Below, piece by piece: positions 1 through 5,939 of a stretch of 20,938 nucleotides of DNA. A program made the position numbers and the translations under genes. The DNA lies in IMG/VR virus record IMGVR_UViG_3300046656_000178, positions 1 through 20,938 of that record. One strand, 5' to 3'. The notes under the pieces were generated by a model. The model did not search any database, was not told the DNA's origin, and saw nothing but the letters and a program-made list of their open reading frames with translations. The DNA comes from a virus. Within the stretch, counting starts at the first letter, position 1; each line of letters begins with the position of its first letter.

Positions 1-153
1 GTGGGTCGCGATCTCGATCCAGTGGGCTTCGAGCAGGGGCTGGATCTCGTCCCAGAACTCAGTGGTCAGCGGCTCCTGCTGGAGAGACCCGAGTCCTTCG
101 AGAACCAGCGGCGCAAACATGCCCCACATGATGCCCCCGGATTCGATCTTCAC
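1..153 (-). CDS. Partial minus-strand gene, possible GNAT-like acetyltransferase N-terminus
   Basis: No plus-strand frame before 195 reads like a protein or stops just before that gene, but the minus strand does. From GTG at 153 (or ATG at 129 or 120) it gives an acidic, amphipathic chain running off the left edge and including FWDEIQPLLEAHWIEIATH. The pattern of an E-x-x-PLL-x-x-HW-x-EIA segment is typical of the beginning of a GNAT-fold protein encoded beside terminase and portal genes in many tailed phages; this is recalled from the family, not searched. The acetyl-CoA site would lie outside the window, so function is not shown. In-frame stop on the minus strand lies near 216, limiting the start. 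No strong ribosome site precedes any candidate start. It would be the only minus-strand gene here, divergent from the gene at 195. GC3 alone cannot tell this frame from plus frame 2; the call rests on amino-acid composition. Confidence 0.42.
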   Translation of the reverse strand, partial: MKIESGGIMWGMFAPLVLEGLGSLQQEPLTTEFWDEIQPLLEAHWIEIATH

Positions 154-194
154 AAGCGCAGTGATTCCGCTAGGGTCAGGGCTGGAGATCCCCC

Positions 195-551
195 ATGTCA
201 GGAACCGCCGCCCCCGTCATCATCTTGCTCGACGGAGCGACTGCGGTCGCCGCAGGGCCGAGTATCGGGCTGCAGGGGGAGGCGATGGCCCTCGGCGGGC
301 AGACCCGGCAGCTGTTCAATTATCCGATCCACGTCAACGCTCGCATGATCGGAGGCACCAGCGCTACGGTCGTGATCGAGAAGTCGGTCGACGGCATCAC
401 CTGGACCCCGTGGGGGACCTTCGTGTTCACCTCGACCGGGATCCGGCCTGAGCAGTCGGGCATGGTGAACGTGAAGTACATCCGCGCGAACGTGACCGCC
501 ATCGCTGGCGGGGGTGCGATCAACTGCTACGCGAGAATCGGGCAGGGATGA
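195..551 (+). CDS. Small beta-rich virion protein upstream of portal
   Basis: 118 residues, start ATG preceded by GGAG seven bases upstream. The chain is almost devoid of long helices: alternating short hydrophobic strands, a block reading TVVIEKSVDGITWTPWG around residues 55-72, and a closing YIRANVTAIAGGGAI segment near 94-108. The S-x-DG-x-x-W turn followed by a Y-x-R-A strand is a common pattern in small Ig-like or jelly-roll phage structural proteins (decoration or neck proteins). The last bases overlap the portal start as ATGA, so it is translated together with the portal and presumably made in the late phase. The similar (K/R)Y(I/L)R strand near the end of the cement protein at 4509-4952 hints at a related fold, but identity is low. 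Role in the virion is not proven; head decoration or neck fibre are the likely options. Confidence 0.72.
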   Translation: MSGTAAPVIILLDGATAVAAGPSIGLQGEAMALGGQTRQLFNYPIHVNARMIGGTSATVVIEKSVDGITWTPWGTFVFTSTGIRPEQSGMVNVKYIRANVTAIAGGGAINCYARIGQG

Positions 552-2266
552 TCCTCCGGCATCGGCCGGGGATCGATCCCAACGATGGCGTCGCGCTTCG
601 GACCTATCTCGAATCTCTTCGGTCCTGGCTCTCGAATGAGCGTTCGAGCTGGGATACGCAGTACGTAGACCTCGCCCGGTTCTTCCTGCCGCGGTCGCCG
701 CGGTTCAACTACAACGATGTCGATCAGGGGTACCGCAAGGATTACTCGATCGTCGACAACACCGGAACCCAGGCGATCAACGTCTGCGCTGCGGGCATCT
801 TCTCGGCGGTCTCGTCTCCGGTGCGGACCTGGTTCCACATCAAGATGGCCGACGAGAAGCTGATGGACCTGCCAGAGGTCAAGGAATGGATCGACGAAGC
901 CGAAGACCGCTTGCGCGCGATCCTGATCAAGTCGAACTTCTATCAGACGATCCTCCGGTCCTACCAGGAAGAGATCCTGTACGGCACGACGGCGTTCTTG
1001 ATCGCTGAGGACGCGGAAGATGTGATCCGCTGCCATCCGTACCCGGTCGGCTCGTACTATATCTCGGGCGATGATTCGCTCCGGGTCGACTTCTGCATGC
1101 GGATCGTCAACATGACGAATCGCCAGCTCGTCGATCGGTTCGGGTACGCCCATGTTTCGGATTCGATGAAGTCGTACTACGACTCGAATGCGGGCGGCTT
1201 GAAGGAACAGTGGTGGCCGGTGGTCCATGTGATCAGCCGGAACTCGTACTACGACTATACCCTGGAATCGAAGCAAAAGCCCTGGAGATCGGTGTATTAC
1301 GAGATGAACTCGTTCAACGCCAAGCAGGGATTGCTGTCCCAGTCAGGCTTCGACGAGTTCCCGGTGATGGTCGGCCGGTGGGACGTGACGGGCGAGAACT
1401 TCTACGGTAATTCCCCCGCGATGAATGCGCTCGGGGATCAGATGGCGCTTCAGCTCATGCAGAAGCGGAAGTCGCAGGCGATCGACAAGATGGTGAACCC
1501 GCCGATGGTCGGCAGCCCCATGTTGGCGAACCAGAAGATCTCGATCCTTCCTGGTGAAGTCACCTTCGCGGACATGCGCGACGGCAGCCCCGGCTTGAAG
1601 GCGGCGTACCAGATCGACTTCCATATCGATCACGTCATGCAGGACATCGCGGAGCATCAGAAGCGGATCAACGCCGCGCTCTACAAGGATATGTTCCTGC
1701 TGAATACCGAGTCCGATCGCCGGATGGTGACGGCGGAAGAGATCCGCGCTCGGCAGGAAGAGAAGATGCTGGTGCTCGGGCCGGTCGCGGAGCGGACCAA
1801 CGACGAGATCCTGGAACCGGCGCTTCAGCGCGTGATGGCGATCGCGATGCGCAAGGGCCTGATGCCTCCGCTGCCGCCGACCATGAGGGGCAAGACCTGG
1901 AAGCTGGAGTTCGAGTCGATCCTCGCGCAGGCGCAGCGCCTGTTCAGGACCGCGAACATCGATCGCTTGGCTGCCTTCCTCGGAACCGAGGTCGCGCTGA
2001 ACCAGGGCGTACTCGATATCTTCGATCTGGACATGATGGCGAAGGACTACGCCAAGCTGCTCGGCGTGCCTCCGAACATCGTGCGCGCCGACGATCAGAT
2101 CCAGGCGATCCGCAGCAGTCGCGCCGAGCAGGCAGCGAAGCAGCAGAACGCAGACAACGCGCTCAAGCTCGCGCAGGCAGGGAAGAATCTCGCCCAGGCT
2201 GACGTGGGCTCTGACAACGCGCTGACTCGTCTGATGCCGCAACTCGGCCAGCCGGCCGGAGCGTGA
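548..2266 (+). CDS. Portal (head-to-tail connector) protein
   Basis: 572 residues, the normal size of the T7/BPP-1-type connector family (Pfam 'Bacteriophage head to tail connecting protein'). The portal dodecamer occupies one capsid vertex, nucleates assembly with scaffold, is the channel for DNA packaging and later carries the tail. Family signs visible: N-terminal helix rich in W and E (LRSWLSNERSSWD), then LARFFLPRSPRF near residues 36-47, the T-x-x-x-AINVCAAGIFSAVSSPVRTWF block near 74-97, a PV(G/S)-x-YYIS segment near 165, WDVTGENFYGNSPAMNALGD near 278-297 and a long C-terminal helical region from about 420 ending in Ala/Gln-rich sequence. It starts in a 4-base ATGA overlap with the preceding gene and ends in a GTGA overlap with the next, so translation is coupled on both sides. 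No separate ribosome site with good spacing is present: AGGG abuts the ATG. Confidence 0.96.
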   Translation: MILRHRPGIDPNDGVALRTYLESLRSWLSNERSSWDTQYVDLARFFLPRSPRFNYNDVDQGYRKDYSIVDNTGTQAINVCAAGIFSAVSSPVRTWFHIKMADEKLMDLPEVKEWIDEAEDRLRAILIKSNFYQTILRSYQEEILYGTTAFLIAEDAEDVIRCHPYPVGSYYISGDDSLRVDFCMRIVNMTNRQLVDRFGYAHVSDSMKSYYDSNAGGLKEQWWPVVHVISRNSYYDYTLESKQKPWRSVYYEMNSFNAKQGLLSQSGFDEFPVMVGRWDVTGENFYGNSPAMNALGDQMALQLMQKRKSQAIDKMVNPPMVGSPMLANQKISILPGEVTFADMRDGSPGLKAAYQIDFHIDHVMQDIAEHQKRINAALYKDMFLLNTESDRRMVTAEEIRARQEEKMLVLGPVAERTNDEILEPALQRVMAIAMRKGLMPPLPPTMRGKTWKLEFESILAQAQRLFRTANIDRLAAFLGTEVALNQGVLDIFDLDMMAKDYAKLLGVPPNIVRADDQIQAIRSSRAEQAAKQQNADNALKLAQAGKNLAQADVGSDNALTRLMPQLGQPAGA

Positions 2267-2655
2267 GTAGCGAGGAAGATTTCGTCGCAGGGGATCCGCC
2301 GCCGATGATGGACGCAGCGAATCCGATCCATGTGCGGACGCTCGATCAGCTCATTCGGGATAAGTCGGACCAGGATGCCGCGGATCTGAAAGCGATCCTG
2401 GCCGGCGAGCCCGGGCGCCGATTCATCTTCCGCCTGCTGGATTACGTGAATCTCTACAGTTCGACGTTCAGCCAGTCGCACGCCACGATGGCGGGCCTCG
2501 AAGGTCGTCGAGAAGTGGGAATCTGGCTGATCAAAGCCCTGGAACAGGTGGATCCACTGGCGTATCCGCGGCTTCTGGCTGAAGGAATTGAACTGCGCCG
2601 GCTCGATCAGCAGATTCGGGAAGCGAGAATATCAGCAAAGACCGATTCGATTTGA
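2263..2655 (+). CDS. Bbp19-like small phage protein
   Basis: 130 residues from a GTG that overlaps the portal stop (GTGA). The central part, about residues 45-105, has the features of the Bbp19-like domain found in BPP-1-type phages directly after the portal: EPGRRFIFRLLDYVNLYSS, then a loop with the EGRREVGIWLIKAL helix and a DPLAYPRLLAEG segment. Molecular function of this family is unknown; position suggests a role in head assembly or packaging. Mainly helical, soluble, no signal peptide or membrane segment. The GTG has GGAG too close to serve as a normal ribosome site, so initiation probably depends on terminating portal ribosomes. An alternative internal start is ATG at 2305, with AGGGG about eleven bases upstream, which would remove 14 residues of acidic N-terminus outside the conserved part. 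Confidence 0.8.
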   Translation: MSSEEDFVAGDPPPMMDAANPIHVRTLDQLIRDKSDQDAADLKAILAGEPGRRFIFRLLDYVNLYSSTFSQSHATMAGLEGRREVGIWLIKALEQVDPLAYPRLLAEGIELRRLDQQIREARISAKTDSI

Positions 2656-2690
2656 TTTGACTTGTCGACATTCGACTTAATAGTCGCGGC
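2656..2690 (+). promoter_or_regulatory. AT-rich gap with candidate internal promoter before scaffold
   Basis: One of only two gaps over 30 bases between plus-strand genes here, and clearly richer in A and T than its surroundings. It contains TTGACT at 2657-2662 and TAATAG at 2678-2683, a sigma70-like pair with a short 15-base spacer, and CATTCGACTTA at 2669-2679. A near copy of the latter, CATTCGACCTA, lies in the gap before the tail fibre at 17116-17126. Both are preceded by CTTGT (3 and 9 bases upstream) and lie 22 and 26 bases before the ATG. This suggests a shared promoter or operator element ahead of the head operon and the fibre operon. That is inference from two copies. The polymerase (host or phage-encoded) is unknown. 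Confidence 0.35.
2673..2686 (+). repeat. Short perfect inverted repeat before scaffold start
   Basis: CGACT, a four-base TAAT loop, then AGTCG: a perfect 5-bp stem ending four bases before the scaffold ATG. It occupies the place where a ribosome-binding site would normally be, and no GGAG-like sequence is present. It might be a small hairpin affecting initiation, a binding site for a dimeric regulator, or chance. There is no T-run after it, so it is not an intrinsic terminator. Confidence 0.4.
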
Positions 2691-3419
2691 ATGCCCGCTG
2701 CGGTCGCTGAACCAGTTGCACCTGCTCCAGCCGTTCCGCCGGCCACCACGCTTCCCGCCGGTACCGCTTCTCTTCCGCCGATGCCGGCTCCTTCTTCGCC
2801 GGCACCTGTGCCAGTCGTTGCAGAAGTTCCAGCCGGCGCAAAGCCTGCTGAGGTACCGGCGGCTGGCAGATCGCTGCTCGCGGACGAGCCCGTTGTCGCC
2901 GGGGCACCGCCGGCGACCGCCGCGGCTCCCGAGGCCTGGGGCCTGAAGGCCCCCGAGAAGTCGCTGCTCACCGCCGACGATCTGACGGGCATCGAGAAGT
3001 GGGCGAAGGACTCAGGCTTCTCGAAGGAGCAGGCCCAGAAGTACGTCGAGCGCGAGAGCGCCGGCCGGGCTGCCAATGCCGAGGCCGCCAAGACCCAGCA
3101 GGACACCGCCTACAAGGCGCTCTACACGACCTGGGGCGATGACCTGAAAGCGGACAAGGAGTTCGGCGGCGAGAAGCTGCCCGAGACCCTGGCCGCGGCC
3201 AAGAAGGCCCTGCGCGTGTTCGCCTCGCCCGAGGAACGCGCCTTCCTCGATTCGACCCCGTTCGGGAACAACCCGATCCTGGTTCGGATCCTCGCCCGCG
3301 CGGGCGCCAAGATTTCCGAAGACTCGTTCGTTGCGGGCGCCGGCAACCCGGCGCCTCCCAAGTCCCCGTCGCAGATCGCCTACGGCTCTGACCACGCCAA
3401 ACCCTCGTCGTTCCGCTAG
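2691..3419 (+). CDS. Capsid assembly scaffolding protein
   Basis: 242 residues placed immediately before the major capsid gene, the standard scaffold position. Residues 1-80 are a low-complexity Pro/Ala/Val arm without predicted structure; residues 85-180 are charged and helical (KSLLTADDLTGIEKWAKDSG, then an Ala/Glu/Lys-rich helix that may form a coiled coil). The segment DLKADKEFGGEKLPETLAAA near 150-170 and a following STPFGNNPILVRILARAG near 190-208 match the usual pattern of podovirus scaffolds (tryptophan, D-x-E-(F/L)-GG, then G-N-x-P-x-L). The end is basic (SFR), fitting the capsid-binding C-terminal helix of scaffolds. It would act inside the procapsid as a temporary core and leave before DNA packaging. 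The ATG has no clear ribosome site; the sequence before it holds an inverted repeat. The stop overlaps the capsid gene's ribosome site. Confidence 0.8.
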   Translation: MPAAVAEPVAPAPAVPPATTLPAGTASLPPMPAPSSPAPVPVVAEVPAGAKPAEVPAAGRSLLADEPVVAGAPPATAAAPEAWGLKAPEKSLLTADDLTGIEKWAKDSGFSKEQAQKYVERESAGRAANAEAAKTQQDTAYKALYTTWGDDLKADKEFGGEKLPETLAAAKKALRVFASPEERAFLDSTPFGNNPILVRILARAGAKISEDSFVAGAGNPAPPKSPSQIAYGSDHAKPSSFR

Positions 3420-3424
3420 GAGAG
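3418..3424 (+). promoter_or_regulatory. Strong ribosome-binding site of the major capsid gene
   Basis: AGGAGAG, six bases before the capsid ATG and overlapping the scaffold stop codon TAG. It is the best Shine-Dalgarno match in the window, as expected for the most abundant virion protein, and would let ribosomes ending on the scaffold reinitiate. Confidence 0.8.
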
Positions 3425-3430
3425 TTTCCC

Positions 3431-4480
3431 ATGGCCGCACTCGCCACGACTGTCGATACGCTCATCAACTGGGCGAAGATGCGCGATCCCGACCTCAAGG
3501 CGGCGATGATCGTCGAGTTGCTCAATCAGAGCAACGAGATCATCCCCGACATGCGGTGGATGGAAGGCAACCTGCCGCTGGGCAACCGCACTACGGTGCG
3601 TGTCAGCCTGCCGACCGTCTACACCCGCCAGATCGGCCAGGCCGTCGCCACCTCGACGAGCCGCAGCCAGCAGTTCGATGATTCCTGCGCGATCATCGAG
3701 GCGTGGAACGAAGTCGACTGCAAGCTCGCAGACCTCGAAGCCGACTCGGGCCAGTACCGCTTCCAGCAGATGCTCCCGTACTTCGAGGCCATGAGCCAGA
3801 AGTTCGCGTTCCTCTTCTGGTACGGCGACACCACCCAGGATCCGACCCAGTTCTTCGGCATGTCCAGCCGCTACGCGACGGTCAATCCCTCGACGGCGGC
3901 CAGCGCCCAGAACGTCATCGACTGCGGCGGCACCGGCTCGGTGAACGGCAGCATGTGGCTGATCACCCACGGCGAGCGGGCGACCACCGGCATCTTCCCC
4001 AAGGGCTCGAAGGCCGGCCTCCAGCACCAGAACCTGGGCATGATCCCCTCGACGGTCGCCGCCGGCTACCCCAGCCAGCGCCTGATGGTCTACGCCGACC
4101 AGTACACCTGGGATGCGGGCGTGGCGGTCAAGGACTGGCGCTGGAACGTGCGCGCCTGCAACATCGACATGACCAACCTGACCACCGAGTCGGGCGCGGC
4201 CGATCTGCTCAAGACCATGGCCAAGATGCTCTACCGCCTGCCGTCGATCGGCATCCCGGCGAGCACCACCGGCAACCCGATGTCGAGCATCACCCTGCCC
4301 GGCAGCCTCGCGTTCTACTGCAACCGCACGATGCGCGAGATGCTGCACATCCAGGCGCTGAACAAGACCGCGAACCAGCTCACCATCGAGACCATGGACG
4401 GCCAGAAGGTGCTCACCTTCCTCGGCATCCCGATCCGCAACTCGGACCAGCTCCTGTCCACCGAAGCTCGCGTCGTCTGA
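3431..4480 (+). CDS. Major capsid protein (BPP-1/GP7-like, HK97 fold)
   Basis: 349 residues, normal for this capsid family. Forms the icosahedral shell. Conserved blocks of BPP-1 (Bbp17) and related podovirus capsids are easily seen in order: MRDPDLKAAMIVELLNQSNE (about 16-35), EGNLPLGNRTTVRVSLPTVY (about 45-64), CAIIEAWNEVDCKLADLEA (about 85-104), FAFLFWYGDTTQDPTQFFGM (about 124-143) followed by SRYATVNP, DCGGTGSVNGSMWLITHGE (about 165-183), GIFPKGSKAGLQHQNLGMI (about 187-205), DWRWNVRACNIDMTNL (about 236-251) and FLGIPIRNSDQLLSTEARVV at the C-terminus. No protease or delta domain is fused, so a separate scaffold is expected and is present upstream. Codon choice is nearly all C or G in third position, stronger than in portal or tail genes, fitting high expression. 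Start chosen by the AGGAGAG ribosome site. Confidence 0.97.
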   Translation: MAALATTVDTLINWAKMRDPDLKAAMIVELLNQSNEIIPDMRWMEGNLPLGNRTTVRVSLPTVYTRQIGQAVATSTSRSQQFDDSCAIIEAWNEVDCKLADLEADSGQYRFQQMLPYFEAMSQKFAFLFWYGDTTQDPTQFFGMSSRYATVNPSTAASAQNVIDCGGTGSVNGSMWLITHGERATTGIFPKGSKAGLQHQNLGMIPSTVAAGYPSQRLMVYADQYTWDAGVAVKDWRWNVRACNIDMTNLTTESGAADLLKTMAKMLYRLPSIGIPASTTGNPMSSITLPGSLAFYCNRTMREMLHIQALNKTANQLTIETMDGQKVLTFLGIPIRNSDQLLSTEARVV

Positions 4481-4508
4481 TCCACCCTTCCGCGCCAGGA
4501 ACTCCCCC

Positions 4509-4952
4509 ATGATCCTCGACATCAGCACGCAGCTCGCTACGGCCTTCGCCCCGACTCTCGTCGCGGCGACCCCGGCGCCGAACTACCTGGACCTCCTCGC
4601 CCTGGCCGACGCGGGCATGGGCGCGGACTGGATCTGGTACACCAACGTGAAGACCCTCTTCACGTCGGCCGGCGCCGCCACCCTCGACCTGATCCTCCAG
4701 GGCAACGCCACTGATCCGACCTTCGCGGCCGGCAACGTGACGGTGCTCGACTCGGGCGTCATCGCCCTGGCCGCCCTGGTCAAGGGCTACGAGCTGAAGC
4801 TCAAGTACCCTCGCGGATTCAACGTCCGCTACCTGCGGGTGGTCGCCACCATCGGGACCGCGGCCATGACCGCCGGTGCCATCGACTCCTGGCTCACCAA
4901 CGACGACATGCAGGACGTTCGGGCCTACCCGGCCGGCTACTCGGTCGCCTGA
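4509..4952 (+). CDS. Bbp16-like capsid cement protein
   Basis: 147 residues directly after the capsid gene, the place and size of the BPP-1 cement protein (Bbp16). Members sit as trimers or dimers on the outside of the expanded shell and lock neighbouring capsid proteins. Visible features: N-terminal LDISTQLATAFAPTLVAAT, the conserved LDLLALADAGMGADWIWYTN turn near 28-46, a beta-rich core with LDLILQGNATDPTFAAGNVT (about 57-76), and VRYLRVVATIG near 109-119. Jelly-roll-like, no signal or membrane segment. AGGA eight bases before the ATG is a good ribosome site. Third positions are mostly C/G like the capsid gene, fitting equal dosage with it. Assignment rests on remembered family pattern plus position. 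Confidence 0.83.
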   Translation: MILDISTQLATAFAPTLVAATPAPNYLDLLALADAGMGADWIWYTNVKTLFTSAGAATLDLILQGNATDPTFAAGNVTVLDSGVIALAALVKGYELKLKYPRGFNVRYLRVVATIGTAAMTAGAIDSWLTNDDMQDVRAYPAGYSVA

Positions 4953-4963
4953 TAGGACTCACC

Positions 4964-5230
4964 ATGCTCTCAGTCGCTGCTCGCCCTGCTCTGGAAGTCA
5001 GAGCCGTCCGCATGGGCACCTATCCCGATCCCGGGGAACTCCGCGCCAAGGTGCGGTACCCCGGGGATGTCTTCGTACTGCGCTCCGAAGAGGAGTACGC
5101 GGACGCCACCGAGGTCCACGGCTGGATGCAGTGGACCAGTGAGGTCTCGATCGCGGAGAAGGAAGCCCAGATCCCAGCGACCACTGTCCCGAACCGGGTC
5201 CAGAACCCGCTCATGGGCGTGATTCCGTGA
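4964..5230 (+). CDS. Small conserved phage protein between cement and adaptor genes
   Basis: 88 residues with AGGA six bases before the ATG. Residues 13-40 read as VRAVRMGTYPDPGELRAKVRYPGDVF. The 'lG-x-Y ... R-x-x-GD-x-F' string followed by a W-M segment (HGWMQWTSE, near 52-60) is typical of a small protein of unknown role often found after the cement gene in BPP-1-like phages. Soluble, beta-type, no signal peptide. A head- or neck-associated role is likely by position only. Ends seven bases before the next gene. Confidence 0.75.
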   Translation: MLSVAARPALEVRAVRMGTYPDPGELRAKVRYPGDVFVLRSEEEYADATEVHGWMQWTSEVSIAEKEAQIPATTVPNRVQNPLMGVIP

Positions 5231-5237
5231 GTCTCGG

Positions 5238-5936
5238 GTGACCACGCCGCTATCGGCGGTGACCATCGTCAACATGAGCCTGACGAGGATCGGGTCTACG
5301 GCCCTGATCACTTCGTTTGGTGACACCACCGACGCCGCCGCGCAAGCCAACCTTTGGTATGACCAGTGTCGGGAAGCCCTCCTGCGGGACTTCTCGTGGC
5401 CCTGGACCCTGAAGTATGCCCTGCTGACCCAGGTCAGCGTGACTGGCGTGCGGGCGAATGCCGAATGGCAGTTCAGTTATCGCTACCCGACCGACTGCCT
5501 GTTCATCCGGCGGCTCCTGGTCACGCAGCTGCCTCCGATCACGCCGCCGCTCACCACCTCGCCGCCGTCGTTCCCGAACATCCCGACGCCCTGGCGCCGC
5601 GAGGATGGCGATCCCTATCCGATTCCGTTCGAGGTCGGGCACGATGTCGATGGCCGGCTGATCTACACGGACCAGTACCTGGCCTCGGTGAAGTACGTCC
5701 AGAACACCGAGGATCCGACCCAGTTCTCGAACGACTTCGTGGACCTCCTGTCCTGGCGCCTGGCGGTCGAGTTCGCCTACGGCCTCGCGATCAGCGACAC
5801 CCGCCGCAAGGTCGCGCAGGAGATGTACGAGAAGGTCCTGATGAAGGCCCGGGCGAACGCGCTCAACGAAGCGCAGCGGGATCAGCCCTATGTCGAGAAC
5901 AATAGCGAGTTCGTCCGCGCGCGATTCGGGGGCTAG
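5238..5936 (+). CDS. Head-tail adaptor (tail tubular protein A-like, T7 gp11 type)
   Basis: 232 residues. Opens with the family signature VNMSLTRIGSTALITSFGDT near residues 11-30, then AQANLWYDQCREALLRDFSWPWTLKYALL (about 36-65). The Y-x-x-x-R-x-x-LL-x-x-F-x-W-x-x-A pattern is the hallmark of the podovirus adaptor that forms a dodecameric ring under the portal and joins it to the nozzle. The middle is a Pro-rich loop (residues 95-120) and the end is a helical bundle with ALAISDTRRK-like sequence and NEAQRDQPYVENNSEFVRAR close to the terminus. Start is a GTG without a good ribosome site; an ATG at 5274 would remove the conserved first helix, so the GTG is preferred. Three bases separate it from the nozzle gene. 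Confidence 0.85.
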   Translation: MTTPLSAVTIVNMSLTRIGSTALITSFGDTTDAAAQANLWYDQCREALLRDFSWPWTLKYALLTQVSVTGVRANAEWQFSYRYPTDCLFIRRLLVTQLPPITPPLTTSPPSFPNIPTPWRREDGDPYPIPFEVGHDVDGRLIYTDQYLASVKYVQNTEDPTQFSNDFVDLLSWRLAVEFAYGLAISDTRRKVAQEMYEKVLMKARANALNEAQRDQPYVENNSEFVRARFGG

Positions 5937-5939
5937 GCC

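Noticed and set aside
1343-2242. Minus-strand open frame (299 codons) opposite the portal gene
   Set aside because: Same reason: Arg/His/Leu-rich shadow of a G/C-ending gene.
4481-4508. Promoter or terminator between capsid and cement genes
   Set aside because: The 28-base gap shows only a ribosome site (AGGA at 4497-4500) and no stem or promoter hexamers.
4400-4508. Programmed frameshift at the end of the capsid gene (as in T7)
   Set aside because: No slippery run precedes the stop and the next frame has no extension that looks like a decoration domain; the cement protein has its own start.
3416-4528. Long minus-strand open frame (370 codons) opposite the capsid gene
   Set aside because: It is the antisense shadow of a strongly G/C-ending gene; its product is Arg/His/Asp/Val-rich with no family pattern, while the plus strand gives an unmistakable capsid protein.
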